DNA of 64,000 bases from Wenzhouxiangella sp. 15190 (GCF_003417465.1 NZ_QVMV01000012.1:60963-124962); one strand, 5' to 3'. Positions 26,488-36,200 are shown, counted from the first letter of the stretch. The notes: generated by a model not told the origin, from the letters alone. Numbers and translations are program-made.

Positions 26488-27939
26488 ATGCTGGGTGGCA
26501 TGCGGTTGTATCGCAGTCTGATCCGGTTCCTGCGCGTGGTCACGCACCTGTATTTCATCGAGGTGCGCTCTTCGGGACGCGATCATGTGCCCCGGGAAGG
26601 TCCGTTGATTCTCGCGGCCAATCACCCCGGCTCGGTTCTCGACGCGATCCTGCTGAGTACGCAGGTCCCGCGCCCGATTCGCTATCTCGCCCGCAGCGGT
26701 CTTTTTCGTCTGCCGCTTCTCGCCACGCTGTTTCGATCACTGGGTGCCATACCGGTCTATCGGCCACACGAGACGGCCGATGCAAGTGAGCGCAACCGGG
26801 TGACATTCGCCCGGGTTCATGAGCATCTGGAACTCGGCGGCTGCATCGGAGTGTTTCCCGAAGGCCGCAATTCCCCCTGGGCGAAGGTCGGGCAATTGCG
26901 AACGGGTGTGGCGCGTATGGCGCTGGGCGCCGAAGCGCGCAATGATTTTGCGTTGGGTCTGGTGATCGTCCCGGTCGGCATCAATCATGATCGGCGCGAT
27001 CTGCTGACTTCGGACGCGCTGCTTCGCTTCGGCAAGCCGATCCGCGTGGCAGACTACCGCCAAATCTACCAGGGCGATCCGGAAGTGGCCGTGCAGGCAT
27101 TGACCGACGAGGTGCAGCAAGTGCTTCGGCGACAGGCCTTGCACATAGCCGACCGTCGGCTCGAACGGATGGTTTCCGATCTCGAGACGGTCTTTTCGGA
27201 CCGGCTGGCCAGGCTTCTGGATCAGGGTGAGTCTTTGTCGAGTGAGGAGCCCGAACCGACCCTGGCCAAGCGCTGGGTGTGGAAGATGTTGCGCTGGTAC
27301 CACCGCTCGAGCGTCGCCGCGGGTCGCGCCCTGGAACAGCGGATTCTCTCGCGTCAACTGATCAGTTCGGTCTTGTCACGGACACTCGAGCAAGATCCGA
27401 AGTCGTTGGTGGCGTTGAGGATCCACCTCGAGCGTTACAAGGACCACCTGGCCCAGGGGCGCCTGAAGGCGGCACTGCAGCAGTCTTTCGACCACCCGGT
27501 GCGGGAACGCTGGGTTCGTCTGCGGATGACGGTCTTTGCCGTCGTGACGGCGCCGGTGGCGTTGTTCGGGTTGGCGCACAATGTCGTGCCCTATCTGATC
27601 ACCAAGTTCCTACCCCGGATCTTTCGCGACGAGGCCGTTCGCACGTTCGCTTTCTTCGGTATGGGCGTGCTGGCATTTCTCTCCAGCTACGCTGCCGTGG
27701 GTTACTGGCTGTGGCGTTCGAGCGAGCTTGCGTGGCCGTGGATCCTGGCCTATATCGCTGTTCTACCGCCAACGGGTTTCGTTGCGCTGGGCTATCGCCG
27801 CAGCATTCTGGCCTACCGCGACAAGATCCTGGTGCGGACCTTCGTCTTCGATCAGGCCCAGCTCGTTGAACTGTTGCGCAGTGAGCGCGAGTCGCTGTTT
27901 GCGCGATTCGAAGCGTTGAGCGAGCGTTACAGAGATTGA
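26488..27939 (+). CDS. PlsC-like 1-acylglycerol-3-phosphate acyltransferase with C-terminal membrane domain
   Basis: This is a membrane-associated acyltransferase of 483 residues. The PlsC domain occupies the first 240 residues: NHPGSVLD gives the HX4D catalytic motif, and the glycerophosphate-binding FPEGRNS and VPVGI follow. The C-terminal 240 residues form a helical region and three to four membrane helices (around VVTAPVALFGLAHNVVPYL and WPWILAYIAVLPPTGFVALG). This long form differs from the 240-residue phospholipid enzyme and may act on another lipid or lysophospholipid. The ATG at 26488 is chosen; 26500 is also possible. The frame extends further upstream into the riboswitch region, which is not coding. 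It is divergent from the thiamine operon. Confidence 0.82.
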   Translation: MLGGMRLYRSLIRFLRVVTHLYFIEVRSSGRDHVPREGPLILAANHPGSVLDAILLSTQVPRPIRYLARSGLFRLPLLATLFRSLGAIPVYRPHETADASERNRVTFARVHEHLELGGCIGVFPEGRNSPWAKVGQLRTGVARMALGAEARNDFALGLVIVPVGINHDRRDLLTSDALLRFGKPIRVADYRQIYQGDPEVAVQALTDEVQQVLRRQALHIADRRLERMVSDLETVFSDRLARLLDQGESLSSEEPEPTLAKRWVWKMLRWYHRSSVAAGRALEQRILSRQLISSVLSRTLEQDPKSLVALRIHLERYKDHLAQGRLKAALQQSFDHPVRERWVRLRMTVFAVVTAPVALFGLAHNVVPYLITKFLPRIFRDEAVRTFAFFGMGVLAFLSSYAAVGYWLWRSSELAWPWILAYIAVLPPTGFVALGYRRSILAYRDKILVRTFVFDQAQLVELLRSERESLFARFEALSERYRD

Positions 27940-28084
27940 TGCGGAGTCAGGCGCAAGTGTGACGGGCATCTCGTTTCGGGTTCGCGCTATCGGATTGTCC
28001 GGGCGGATCCTGCCGTTTACGCCTCGCGATGAACAATGACTCGTTAGAATGACGCGCTTTTCCGATCTGAATTACTGCATTCGC

Positions 28085-30187
28085 ATGGATGTTCGAAATC
28101 TCGCCCCGGCTTCAGCCGGCTGGTGGGCGGCGCTGGGCTTCGCCATGTCGTTGACGGTGACCGCTTTTAGCCACGCTGCCGAGACGGCATTGCCGGGTAC
28201 GGAGCGCGCGGACGGTCCCGGTCAGAACGAGGAGACGGTGATTTATCCGCGGTCGTTCTTCGACATGTACAGCCCGGTCGATGCGCTCGACATGGTCAAT
28301 CAGCTCCCGGGCTTTCGCTTGATCGAAGGCGGCGGCAGTCGCGGATTCGGCGGGAACGCCGGCAATGTGCTGATCAACGCTGAAAGGCCGAGCAGCAAGC
28401 AGGATCGCTTGTCGCAGATCCTGTCACGCATTCCGGCAGCCCGGGTCGAGCAGATCGAGCTGGTGCGGGGTGATACCGGCTCCCTGACCGCGGGTGGACA
28501 GTCCGTGGTCGCCAACGTGGTTCTTCGCGATGAAGGACGCGCGAACTGGACGTGGAAGGCGCAGGTCGAACAGGACACCGACAGCGGCGGTCCCGAGCCG
28601 GGCGGCAGTGTGTCGATGGTTGCACGAAGTGGCAATACCCGCTATGCGGCGGGTGTGGAAGCACGGCACTTTTTCATTGGCAATGTCGCCGATGAGCGCC
28701 TAGAAGTACGCGGTGTCCCGGCAGAGTGGCGCGATGATGTCGAGCAGACGCAGGGCAATGACTTTGCAGCAAGCTTCAATTCGGAGACCGATTGGGATTC
28801 GACGGTAGCGCGCTTCAACGGCAAACTCGAGCATCAGGTGTTCGATTTTTTCGAGCGCTCGGAACGTACGCCGCAGTCAGCGGACGAGTCGCCGTTCAGT
28901 GTGCATCGAGACACCGACAGCGACGAATACGAACTCGAACTTGGCGGCGATCTCCAGTGGCAAGCAACCCCGCAGACTGATGTGAAAACCATACTGGTAT
29001 TCAATCGCGAGTGGAAAGACAGGATTTCCGGCCGTCGGCGTGAAGTCGAAGACTTGTTAATTCGACGCCAGCGGGCGAATCGCGAGACACGCGAGGCCGA
29101 AAGCATTGCGCGGGTCGAAGTCGACTGGACCGGGTGGGACGACCACTACCTGGAATTCGATTTGGAGACCGCGCTGAATGTGCTCGACAACCAGCTCGAG
29201 CTGGCCATCGACGATGGAAGCGGTTTCAGTCCCGTTGTGGTGCCCGGTGCCGACTCGCGCGTCGAGGAATGGCGGGGCGATGTCCAGATCAGCGATTCCT
29301 GGCAGATCGATGCCTGGACCCTGGAGCCGTCGTTGGGCGCCGAGGTTTCGCGCATCAGTCAGACCGGTCCCCAGGGACGCGAGCGTTCATTCTTTTTCGT
29401 CAAGCCGTCACTGGCGATGATCCATGCACCGGCTTCCGAGCGACAGACCCGGATCAATCTTCGCCGAAGCGTGGCGCAACTCGATTTCGGTGATTTCGTC
29501 AGCGCCACGAACTTCGGCGACAATGAAATCAACCTCGGCAATCCTTCCCTCAAGCCCCAGAACACCTGGATTGCAGAGGTGGCTCACGAACGTCGCTTCG
29601 GTGAAGTCGGCGTTGCCACGGCAAAGATGTTCTTCAACTACGTGCGCGATCTGCAGGACCGGTTGCCGATCGACGGGAAGGACGTACCGGGCAACATCGG
29701 AGACGGGCGTCGATGGGGCATGGAGCTCGAGACAACCATGCCCATGGACCCGATCGGACTGGATGACGCGCGTCTGGACATGGACCTGCGGTGGCAGGAT
29801 TCGAGCGTTGAAGACCCGGTCACCAGCCGGGACCGACCGTTTTCCGGAGAGTCGAAATTCCGAATCCATACCGAGTTCCGCCAGGATGTGCTCGCTGCGC
29901 AGACTGCCTGGGGGCTGGAGGCTTATTACGAGGATGCTGTCACGCGCTACGAGCTCGATGAACTCGACACCAGGGATGATGGTGTCGATCTGACGTTTTT
30001 CATCGAGACCACGCGTTTCCTGAGTACGAAAATGAGGCTGGTGGCACAGAATCTGCTGGATCGCCGCTTCGGCCGGGATCGGCGGGTTTTCGAGTCGAGT
30101 CGTGTGGAAGGGGAGGCAGCCTTTCGAGAAGTCCGCGACTTCAGGCGCGGCCGTTCGCTGATTCTCTCACTCAGCGGGAGCTTCTAG
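28085..30187 (+). CDS. TonB-dependent receptor with short plug (ligand unknown)
   Basis: This is an outer membrane receptor of about 700 residues. A signal peptide (FAMSLTVTAFSHAAE) precedes a plug domain with DMVNQLPGFRLIEGGG, VLINAERPSSKQDRL and IEQIEL-type segments (ARVEQIELVRGD). The plug differs from the usual siderophore type: the LxGxxxxxG part reads as GSLTAGGQSVVANVVL. A barrel follows with repeated alternating strands and a C-terminal aromatic residue (LSLSGSF). An ATG 12 codons upstream (28049) is an alternative start. No riboswitch or Fur-like site was recognised upstream and neighbours give no clue, so the substrate is open. Confidence 0.88.
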   Translation: MDVRNLAPASAGWWAALGFAMSLTVTAFSHAAETALPGTERADGPGQNEETVIYPRSFFDMYSPVDALDMVNQLPGFRLIEGGGSRGFGGNAGNVLINAERPSSKQDRLSQILSRIPAARVEQIELVRGDTGSLTAGGQSVVANVVLRDEGRANWTWKAQVEQDTDSGGPEPGGSVSMVARSGNTRYAAGVEARHFFIGNVADERLEVRGVPAEWRDDVEQTQGNDFAASFNSETDWDSTVARFNGKLEHQVFDFFERSERTPQSADESPFSVHRDTDSDEYELELGGDLQWQATPQTDVKTILVFNREWKDRISGRRREVEDLLIRRQRANRETREAESIARVEVDWTGWDDHYLEFDLETALNVLDNQLELAIDDGSGFSPVVVPGADSRVEEWRGDVQISDSWQIDAWTLEPSLGAEVSRISQTGPQGRERSFFFVKPSLAMIHAPASERQTRINLRRSVAQLDFGDFVSATNFGDNEINLGNPSLKPQNTWIAEVAHERRFGEVGVATAKMFFNYVRDLQDRLPIDGKDVPGNIGDGRRWGMELETTMPMDPIGLDDARLDMDLRWQDSSVEDPVTSRDRPFSGESKFRIHTEFRQDVLAAQTAWGLEAYYEDAVTRYELDELDTRDDGVDLTFFIETTRFLSTKMRLVAQNLLDRRFGRDRRVFESSRVEGEAAFREVRDFRRGRSLILSLSGSF

Positions 30188-30285
30188 CTCGAGCAGGGAG
30201 ACAAAATCACGACGCCAGTTTTGCGGGAAGGCCGTACTGACCGGGTGTGTCCCGCGCCCGACGATTAGTCGAGTATCATGCCCAC

Positions 30286-31074
30286 ATGTCTTTGTTTATT
30301 CTGATTGGCGGCATGATCGGCTTGTTCGCTGGAGGCTTCGGCGGTTTGCTGCTGGGTGCTGCCATGGGTTACGGCGTCGGGTACCTGATGTCGCGCGTGC
30401 TGTTGCCGCACGGGCTGGGCGCAATACAGCGACAGTTTCTCGACTCGACCTTTGCCGTCATGGGCGCGCTGTGCAAGGCCGACGGGCACGTGACGCGTGA
30501 CGAGATCCGTGTCGCTGAACAGTATTTCGGCAAGCTCGGGCTTTCGAAGGAGCAGCGTCAGGCTGCGCGGAATTCCTTCAACCGCGGCAAGGAAGAGGGC
30601 TTCGACCTGGCTGCCGAGATCGAGCTTCTGCGCGGTGTGGTCCGCAATAACCAGCCGTTGCTGCAGCTATTCCTCCAGATTCAACTGTCGGCGATCGCAG
30701 CCGACGGCGTACTGCACGACGACGAACGCGAGATGCTTCTGCGCGTGGCGCGTCTTCTCGGTTTGTCCGAACTCGACGTCAAGCGGCTCGAAGCCACCCT
30801 CAGGGGTGCTTCCAGTGCAGGAGTCGGCGGTGCCGGAGTGCCGGACGGCAAGTCGCTCGAGGATGCCTATGCTGCCCTCGGCGTGGATTCCTCGGCCAGC
30901 GACGCCGAGGTCAAGAAGGCTTACCGCCGATTGATGAGCAAGTATCACCCCGACAAGCTCGCCAGCAGCGGCATGCCCGAGAACATGCGTACGGTCGCCG
31001 AGGAGCGAGTACGCGATATCCGCAAGGCTTACGACCGGATCAAAGAGCATCGTGATCGACAGCAGGCGGCTTAA
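30286..31074 (+). CDS. djlA: Membrane-anchored DnaJ-like co-chaperone DjlA
   Basis: This 262-residue protein is a DnaK co-chaperone anchored in the inner membrane. One glycine-rich membrane helix lies at residues 3-30 (LFILIGGMIGLFAGGFGG), a TerB-like helical domain at about 50-180 (AVMGALCKADGHVTRDEI, AIAADGVLHDDER), and a C-terminal J domain from about 195 with the HPD motif in KYHPDKL. Order and length match DjlA. The ATG at 30286 is preferred because it leads directly into the anchor; an upstream GTG frame has no ribosome binding site either. A hydrolase gene follows 24 bases later. Confidence 0.92.
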   Translation: MSLFILIGGMIGLFAGGFGGLLLGAAMGYGVGYLMSRVLLPHGLGAIQRQFLDSTFAVMGALCKADGHVTRDEIRVAEQYFGKLGLSKEQRQAARNSFNRGKEEGFDLAAEIELLRGVVRNNQPLLQLFLQIQLSAIAADGVLHDDEREMLLRVARLLGLSELDVKRLEATLRGASSAGVGGAGVPDGKSLEDAYAALGVDSSASDAEVKKAYRRLMSKYHPDKLASSGMPENMRTVAEERVRDIRKAYDRIKEHRDRQQAA

Positions 31075-31098
31075 GAACGCCAGCGAGGATCGATCATT

Positions 31099-31914
31099 GT
31101 GATCCGACTGCTCATCACCCTGATCGTCGCTTACGGCATCCTGGTGCTGCTGGTCTATCTGCTTCAGCCACGCCTGCTTTTCATGCCGAACTTCCAGGGG
31201 CGCGAACTGGCCGCAACACCCGCGCAGATCGGCCTGCCTTACCGCGATGTGACGCTGTCGACCGAAGACGGCGAAACCCTGCATGGTTGGTGGCTGCCGC
31301 ATGATCAACCGCGCGCTACGCTGTTGTTCTTCCACGGCAATGCCGGCAATATCTCGCACCGGCTCGACAGCCTGAAAATCTTCCATGAACTCGGGTTGCA
31401 GGTGTTTATCATCGATTACCGCGGCTACGGTCAATCCAGCGGCAAGCCGTCGGAGGCCGGTGTGTACCGCGATGCACAGGCAGCCTGGAACTGGCTGACG
31501 GAAACCGAGGGCGTGCGCCCCGAGAACATCATCCTGTTCGGGCGTTCGTTGGGCGGCGCGGTTGCAAGCCGGCTCGCCGGGCGTGTCGAGGCCGCAGGAC
31601 TGATCGTCGAATCCACGTTTACCTCGGCGCCCGATATCGGCGCCGAGCTGTACTGGTGGCTGCCGGTTCGCCTGCTCTCACGCCTTGAGTTCAATGCCGC
31701 CGATCACATTCGCCGCACCGACCTCCCGATCCTGATCGTGCACAGTCTCGAGGACGAAATCATCCCCGTCGAACACGGCCGCCGCCTTTACAAGATTGCC
31801 GGTGACCGCGGGACCATGCTGGAAATCCAGGGTGGGCACAATACCGGTTTCCTCGAGTCCGGGGAGCGCTATCGCAAGGGTTTACAGCAGTTTGTCGAAG
31901 CTGCGACCGACTGA
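31099..31914 (+). CDS. Alpha/beta hydrolase, membrane-anchored (BEM46-like)
   Basis: This is a serine hydrolase of 271 residues with an N-terminal membrane helix (LLITLIVAYGILVLLVYLL) and a hydrolase fold. The oxyanion segment is FFHGNAGN, the nucleophile is in GRSLGG, the acid in HSLEDEIIP and the His in GGHNTGF. The architecture matches the BEM46/YfhR family of unknown substrate. The GTG start has GAGGA about 12 bases upstream. It follows djlA closely and may share its transcript. It probably faces the periplasm or cytoplasmic side of the inner membrane; the sequence does not decide which. Confidence 0.85.
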   Translation: MIRLLITLIVAYGILVLLVYLLQPRLLFMPNFQGRELAATPAQIGLPYRDVTLSTEDGETLHGWWLPHDQPRATLLFFHGNAGNISHRLDSLKIFHELGLQVFIIDYRGYGQSSGKPSEAGVYRDAQAAWNWLTETEGVRPENIILFGRSLGGAVASRLAGRVEAAGLIVESTFTSAPDIGAELYWWLPVRLLSRLEFNAADHIRRTDLPILIVHSLEDEIIPVEHGRRLYKIAGDRGTMLEIQGGHNTGFLESGERYRKGLQQFVEAATD

Positions 31915-31990
31915 GTTCGAACGAAACTGATGGCAGTCTCGGCTACCTGAAACCGTAGCGTAGGTGAGACCGAATAATGAAGGAGGATTT

Positions 31991-32599
31991 ATGCCTCGAT
32001 TCGACAGGTACAAGATGATTCGCACCAATCGCTTTTTTGCCCTGACATTGCTGCTGGTGAGCCTGGCTTCCTTGGCAACCGCCAAACCGCCTCACCTGAT
32101 TCGCGACCACCTGCTCAACGACTCAGACAAGTCCATTACCTCGGTGAACTCGGTTGAATCGTTCCACGCCGAGGCGCTGGACGATCTGGTGACCACCGGA
32201 ATCTGGAAGGTCGCCTACAACAGCGAAGGTAACGACGGCGAGAGCCTGGTTTTCATGGCCGTCAAGGACGGCGAGGTGCTGCGCATCCATCGCTTCGATC
32301 AACCCAGAACGCGCGAAAACTTCTTGAAGCTGCTCCCGGACGACTTTCGGGTGACGTCTGATGAGGACGCCAAGCGACTGGTGGCCGCAACGCTGGCGTT
32401 GTATTTCGGGTTTCCGTTCAGCGAGCCGGAAAAGACGGTTGACGAGTTGCGCGTCGAAAAGCGCAACGGCGAGTATTTCTTCGTTGACGGCGAACGTTTC
32501 GGCGATGCCACCGGCTATCACATCACCACCGACGACGAAGGTCGTGTTACCGGCTATGAATACAGCTGGGAGTTGCCGGTTGCACCGCCGGAAAACTGA
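31991..32599 (+). CDS. Secreted hypothetical protein
   Basis: This 202-residue protein has a signal peptide (FFALTLLLVSLASLATA, cleaved near residue 32) and a mixed alpha/beta mature part of about 170 residues with no recognised family. It has a lysine- and glutamate-rich surface and segments such as GESLVFMAVKDGEVLRIHRFD and RNGEYFFVDGERFGDATGYH. The start is firm: AAGGAGG lies eight bases upstream of ATG 31991. It stands alone after the hydrolase with a 76-base gap. No function is proposed. Confidence 0.72.
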   Translation: MPRFDRYKMIRTNRFFALTLLLVSLASLATAKPPHLIRDHLLNDSDKSITSVNSVESFHAEALDDLVTTGIWKVAYNSEGNDGESLVFMAVKDGEVLRIHRFDQPRTRENFLKLLPDDFRVTSDEDAKRLVAATLALYFGFPFSEPEKTVDELRVEKRNGEYFFVDGERFGDATGYHITTDDEGRVTGYEYSWELPVAPPEN

Positions 32600-32842
32600 C
32601 CGGTCAGCCACAAGAAGCCGCAGCCTAGTGTGCCCCGCCAGCGCGACGATTCGCGCCCGCCGACGGTTTTGGGCAGTATGGCGTCAGCAAGGGAGCAGGA
32701 ACGGCATGGGTCGCCATCCAGCCGGTATGTGCCCGGGTAGACTTTTGACGCGCGCGCTATAACGAAATAGTCAGGCTTACGTTATTGATTACGAGGATTA
32801 TTCAGGTCAGGGTTCAGCCAATCGATATACGAGGTGGTGGCA

Positions 32843-33760
32843 ATGTCTGATTCAAGAAGTAAGGCCGTTCAAAGACGGACGCTAGGTGCTTTCCTGCTTG
32901 TTGCCGGCCTGGTCCTCTCTGTCGGGGCCGTGCAGGCCGACACGGGCTGGCCCCGGATCGTGAATTCGGAAGACGGCACCCCGATCTCCTATGAAGTACA
33001 CGGTTCGGGTGAGCCCATGCTGGTCTTTGTGCATGGCTGGAGCTGTGATCGTCGTTACTGGCGCGCGCAGGTACCCCATTTTTCCGGGAATCACCAGGTG
33101 GTGACGGTCGACCTGGCCGGTCACGGTCATTCGGGCTTACAGCGCGAGTCTTACTCCATGGCAGCGTTTGGCGAAGATGTGCGCGCAGTCATCGAGGCCG
33201 TTGGCAGTGACGATGTCGTGTTGGTCGGGCATTCCATGGGCGGCCCGGTAGTGGCGCATACGGCCCGGCTGTTGCCGGATCGGGTCATTGGACTGGTCGG
33301 TGTGGACACTTTCCACAACCTTGACCAGGAGATGACGCAAGAGGGAATGGATGAATGGCTTGCACCGTTGAAGAGCGACTTCCGCGAAGGCACCGGTCAG
33401 TTTGTTGCCAGTATGTTTGTGCCCGAAACCGATGAGAACCTCCGTGACTGGGTGATCGCCGACATGTCTGCCGCGCCTTCGGCCGTGGCGCTCAGTTCCA
33501 TGGAGCACATGTTGGACGACGCAATAACCGGAGGGGCAAGAAAGGTATTTGATGGGCTCGATATCCCGATCGTGACCATCAATGCCGACCTGTGGCCGAC
33601 CGATGCCGAGGCCAACCGCAACCATATGCACTCTTTCGATGCCGTCATCATGGAAGGCGCCGACCATTTCCTGCACATGGCACGGCCCGAGGCGTTCAAC
33701 GCCCACCTCACCGAAGTGATCGCCCGGTTGGCCGACAGCGACGGCACTCGAAACGATTGA
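32843..33760 (+). CDS. Secreted alpha/beta hydrolase
   Basis: This is a serine hydrolase of 305 residues with a signal peptide (LGAFLLVAGLVLSVGAVQA), so it acts in the periplasm or outside. The fold shows FVHGWSCDRRYW (oxyanion region), the nucleophile in VGHSMGG, and the C-terminal His in EGADHFLHM; the acid is probably Asp in the preceding loop. It is related to haloperoxidase/epoxide hydrolase-like esterases; the substrate is unknown. GAGGTGG precedes the ATG at 32843. It converges with the LysR gene; the 240 bases upstream hold no gene or repeat that I can see. Confidence 0.85.
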   Translation: MSDSRSKAVQRRTLGAFLLVAGLVLSVGAVQADTGWPRIVNSEDGTPISYEVHGSGEPMLVFVHGWSCDRRYWRAQVPHFSGNHQVVTVDLAGHGHSGLQRESYSMAAFGEDVRAVIEAVGSDDVVLVGHSMGGPVVAHTARLLPDRVIGLVGVDTFHNLDQEMTQEGMDEWLAPLKSDFREGTGQFVASMFVPETDENLRDWVIADMSAAPSAVALSSMEHMLDDAITGGARKVFDGLDIPIVTINADLWPTDAEANRNHMHSFDAVIMEGADHFLHMARPEAFNAHLTEVIARLADSDGTRND

Positions 33761-33785
33761 CGCTGCTGACGTTGTCGGCCCGCTG

Positions 33786-34685
33786 CTACACCGCCCAGTC
33801 GGAGCTTTCCATTGCATTGGCAAGATAGTCGATCATCAGGCGCAGCTTGGGGGCGATGTGGCGACGTGAGGGGTAGAGGGCATGGATATCGAGTTCGCCG
33901 GCGCGGTAGTCGGGCAGTAGTTCGACCAGGCGGCCCGCCTCGAGATCGGCACCGACAAGGAAGCTAGGTTGGAGGATGATGCAACGATGCTGCAGAGCGC
34001 CTGTTCGACAGGTGTCGCCGTTGTTTGAATGCAGCGCCGGGCGCAGGCGCACACTGACTTCGCCGTCCGGTCCCGTGAAGCGCCACTCGTCGCCGAGCGC
34101 GAAATAGCTGTAGGACCATATGGCGTGATCGGCCAGCTCCTGCGGGTGTTTTGGTGATCCGTTTTGCACCAGGTACTCGGGCGAGGCACACAGGATCATG
34201 CGCGTGGTCGACAGCCGCCTTCCGATCAGCGTCGAATCGGGTAGCCGGCCGATGCGAATGGCCAGGTCGTAACCTTCCTCGACCAGGTCGACGGTTCGGT
34301 CCGACAGGGTGATATCGAGTTGTAGCCGAGGGTGTTGCTCCAGGAAGTCGCCCCAGAGACTGGAAAGGTGCTGAACGCCGAAGCTCACCGGTGCGTTGAT
34401 GCGCAACCGGCCTACGGCCTCAGCGCTGCGTTCGGTGATTTCGGCCTCGGCCTCCGACAGTTGCTCGAGCAGCTCGCGGGCGCGTTCGAGAAAGACTTCT
34501 CCTTCCTCGGTCAGCGATAGCCTTCGGGTGGTGCGGTTAAGCAGGCGCACGCCCAGTCGCGATTCCAGCGCGGCCAGTTGCCGGGAGACCGCAGCCGCTG
34601 ACAGGTCCAGCGCATTGGCCGCGCCGACGAAGCTGCCTGCGTCGACCACGGCGCTGAACACCTGCATTTCCTGAAAGCGATCCAT
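33786..34685 (-). CDS. LysR family transcriptional regulator
   Basis: This is a DNA-binding regulator of 299 residues. The N-terminal winged helix-turn-helix reads FSAVVDAGSFVGAANALDLSAAAVSRQLAALE, followed by the standard LNRTTRRLSLTEEG. The C-terminal effector domain starts around residue 90 (RLRINAPVSFGVQHL). It is divergent from the doxX-ygiD pair, the common LysR arrangement, and a perfect inverted repeat lies between them. It likely controls that pair in answer to an aromatic or redox signal; it belongs to the large CrgA/DsdC-like group, where effectors vary. Confidence 0.9.
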   Translation of the reverse strand: MDRFQEMQVFSAVVDAGSFVGAANALDLSAAAVSRQLAALESRLGVRLLNRTTRRLSLTEEGEVFLERARELLEQLSEAEAEITERSAEAVGRLRINAPVSFGVQHLSSLWGDFLEQHPRLQLDITLSDRTVDLVEEGYDLAIRIGRLPDSTLIGRRLSTTRMILCASPEYLVQNGSPKHPQELADHAIWSYSYFALGDEWRFTGPDGEVSVRLRPALHSNNGDTCRTGALQHRCIILQPSFLVGADLEAGRLVELLPDYRAGELDIHALYPSRRHIAPKLRLMIDYLANAMESSDWAV

Positions 34686-34700
34686 TGTTGCATGTTGCGC

Positions 34701-34730
34701 AATAAACAATCACATATCAAGCTGTTTATT
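34701..34730. promoter_or_regulatory. Candidate LysR operator
   Basis: AATAAACA and TGTTTATT form a perfect 8-bp inverted repeat with a 14-base spacer between the divergent LysR and doxX genes. The A/T-rich arms stand out in this GC-rich region and the size fits a LysR dimer site (T-N11-A lies within). Confidence 0.6.
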
Positions 34731-34807
34731 CCGCCATTCGAAGCTCCTAGGATGGTTTCCAACGCGGGGCCACCTGGCCCGGAAACTCATTCTCGAAGGA
34801 GCACATC

Positions 34808-35257
34808 ATGAACACCACGACTTTTAAAAATCTGCTTGTCACACGCGCCGGTTGGGGTCCGTTGGCCCTGCGACTGGCCGTCGGCATTATTTTCGTCGCG
34901 CACGGCGCACAGAAACTGTTCGGCTGGTTCGGCGGTCACGGTCTGGAAGGTACGGCCGGCTGGATGGCCTCGATTGGCCTCGAGCCTGGTCTGCCAATGG
35001 CCCTGCTGGCCGGCAGCGCCGAGTTCTTTGGCGGCCTGGCATTGATCATCGGCCTGTTGGTGCGACCGGCCGCCGTGACACTGGCCTTTACCATGCTGGT
35101 GGCGATCTTTGCCGTGCACTGGTCCAACGGTCTGTTCATGGCCGACAATGGCTACGAGTTCGCGCTGTCGCTGTTTGCCATCAGCCTGGCCCTCGTATCC
35201 AGCGGCGGCGGCAAGGCATCGCTCGACGATTACCTGAGCGGGTCGGCTGAAGCCTGA
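34808..35257 (+). CDS. DoxX family membrane protein
   Basis: This 149-residue protein has four membrane helices and the DoxX-family pattern: LALRLAVGIIFVAHGAQKLFGWFGGHG, then GLPMALLAGSAEFFGGLALIIGLL, then LAFTMLVAIFAVHW. The family includes the small subunit of terminal quinol oxidases and redox-linked membrane partners; the molecular role is usually unknown. GAAGGAG lies upstream of the ATG. It is transcribed away from the LysR gene and is followed 28 bases later by ygiD, a frequent neighbour of DoxX. Confidence 0.88.
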   Translation: MNTTTFKNLLVTRAGWGPLALRLAVGIIFVAHGAQKLFGWFGGHGLEGTAGWMASIGLEPGLPMALLAGSAEFFGGLALIIGLLVRPAAVTLAFTMLVAIFAVHWSNGLFMADNGYEFALSLFAISLALVSSGGGKASLDDYLSGSAEA

Positions 35258-35285
35258 TCGTTCATTCCACAAGCACGGGTCGATC

Positions 35286-36083
35286 ATGCATAAGCTACCC
35301 AGCCTTTTCGTTTCTCACGGTGCGCCTACCTTCGCCCTGGAACCAGGCGCAATCGGTGAAAAGCTTCGTTTGCTGGGCCGACGGTTGTCACCGATCAAGG
35401 CGGTCGTGGTCGTCTCGCCCCACTGGATAACCGACAACATCCGTGTCACGGCCAGCCCGAGTCCGTCGACCATTCACGACTTTCGCGGTTTCGACCCGGC
35501 GCTGTACGAAATGGATTACCCGGCACCGGGCGATCCCGATCTGGCCGGGCGGATCGTCGAGCGGCTTCAGCAGGCCGGCTGGTCGGCCCGGACCGATTCC
35601 GGACGCGGTCTTGATCACGGCGCCTGGGTACCGCTGCTTCATTTGCTGCCCGAGGCTTCGGTGCCGGTCGTGCAGGTTTCCCTGGCGGCCGAGCTGGACG
35701 GTGAATCCGCCTGGTCGCTTGGCCGTGGGCTATCCCCCCTGGCCGCTGAAGGCGTACTGGTGATCGGGTCGGGCAGCCTGACCCATAATCTCTACGAGGT
35801 GTTCAGGGGCGCCGAGGATACCGGCTATGCTGAAGCCTTTACCGGCTGGATTCGCGAGGTGATCGAGGCGGGCGACACCAGGCGACTGAAGTCGGCACTC
35901 GATCGGGCGCCAAACGCCCGCCGCGCCCATCCCACGCCCGAGCATTACTGGCCGCTGGTGGTGGCGGCTGGTGCCGGAAGCGCAATGCCGACCACCGTGC
36001 TCGAAGGCGGCATGTCTTATCAGGTGCTGTCGATGGACGCGTTCGTGTTCGGCGAATTGCCTTTTAATGCGGGATATGTATGA
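35286..36083 (+). CDS. ygiD: Extradiol ring-cleavage dioxygenase, DODA/YgiD type
   Basis: This is a class III (LigB-fold) dioxygenase of 265 residues. Metal ligands are visible as His in FVSHGAPTFALE, His in VSPHWITDN and Glu in the C-terminal part; the active-site HIS of LDHGAWVPLLHLLP is also conserved. YgiD of E. coli cleaves dihydroxyphenylalanine at 4,5. The substrate here would be a catechol. It follows doxX in a probable two-gene operon controlled by the divergent LysR. There is no signal peptide, so it is cytoplasmic. Confidence 0.88.
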   Translation: MHKLPSLFVSHGAPTFALEPGAIGEKLRLLGRRLSPIKAVVVVSPHWITDNIRVTASPSPSTIHDFRGFDPALYEMDYPAPGDPDLAGRIVERLQQAGWSARTDSGRGLDHGAWVPLLHLLPEASVPVVQVSLAAELDGESAWSLGRGLSPLAAEGVLVIGSGSLTHNLYEVFRGAEDTGYAEAFTGWIREVIEAGDTRRLKSALDRAPNARRAHPTPEHYWPLVVAAGAGSAMPTTVLEGGMSYQVLSMDAFVFGELPFNAGYV

Positions 36084-36200
36084 TGCCAGAAGCCCCTCGG
36101 GAACCCCTTGGCAGGAGAAGCCAAGCGACAATGCGTGGCGGGATGAGTGAGGGAGCCTTCGACACAAGGGGGACTTTGGCACGTCGATAACCGGGTGTTC

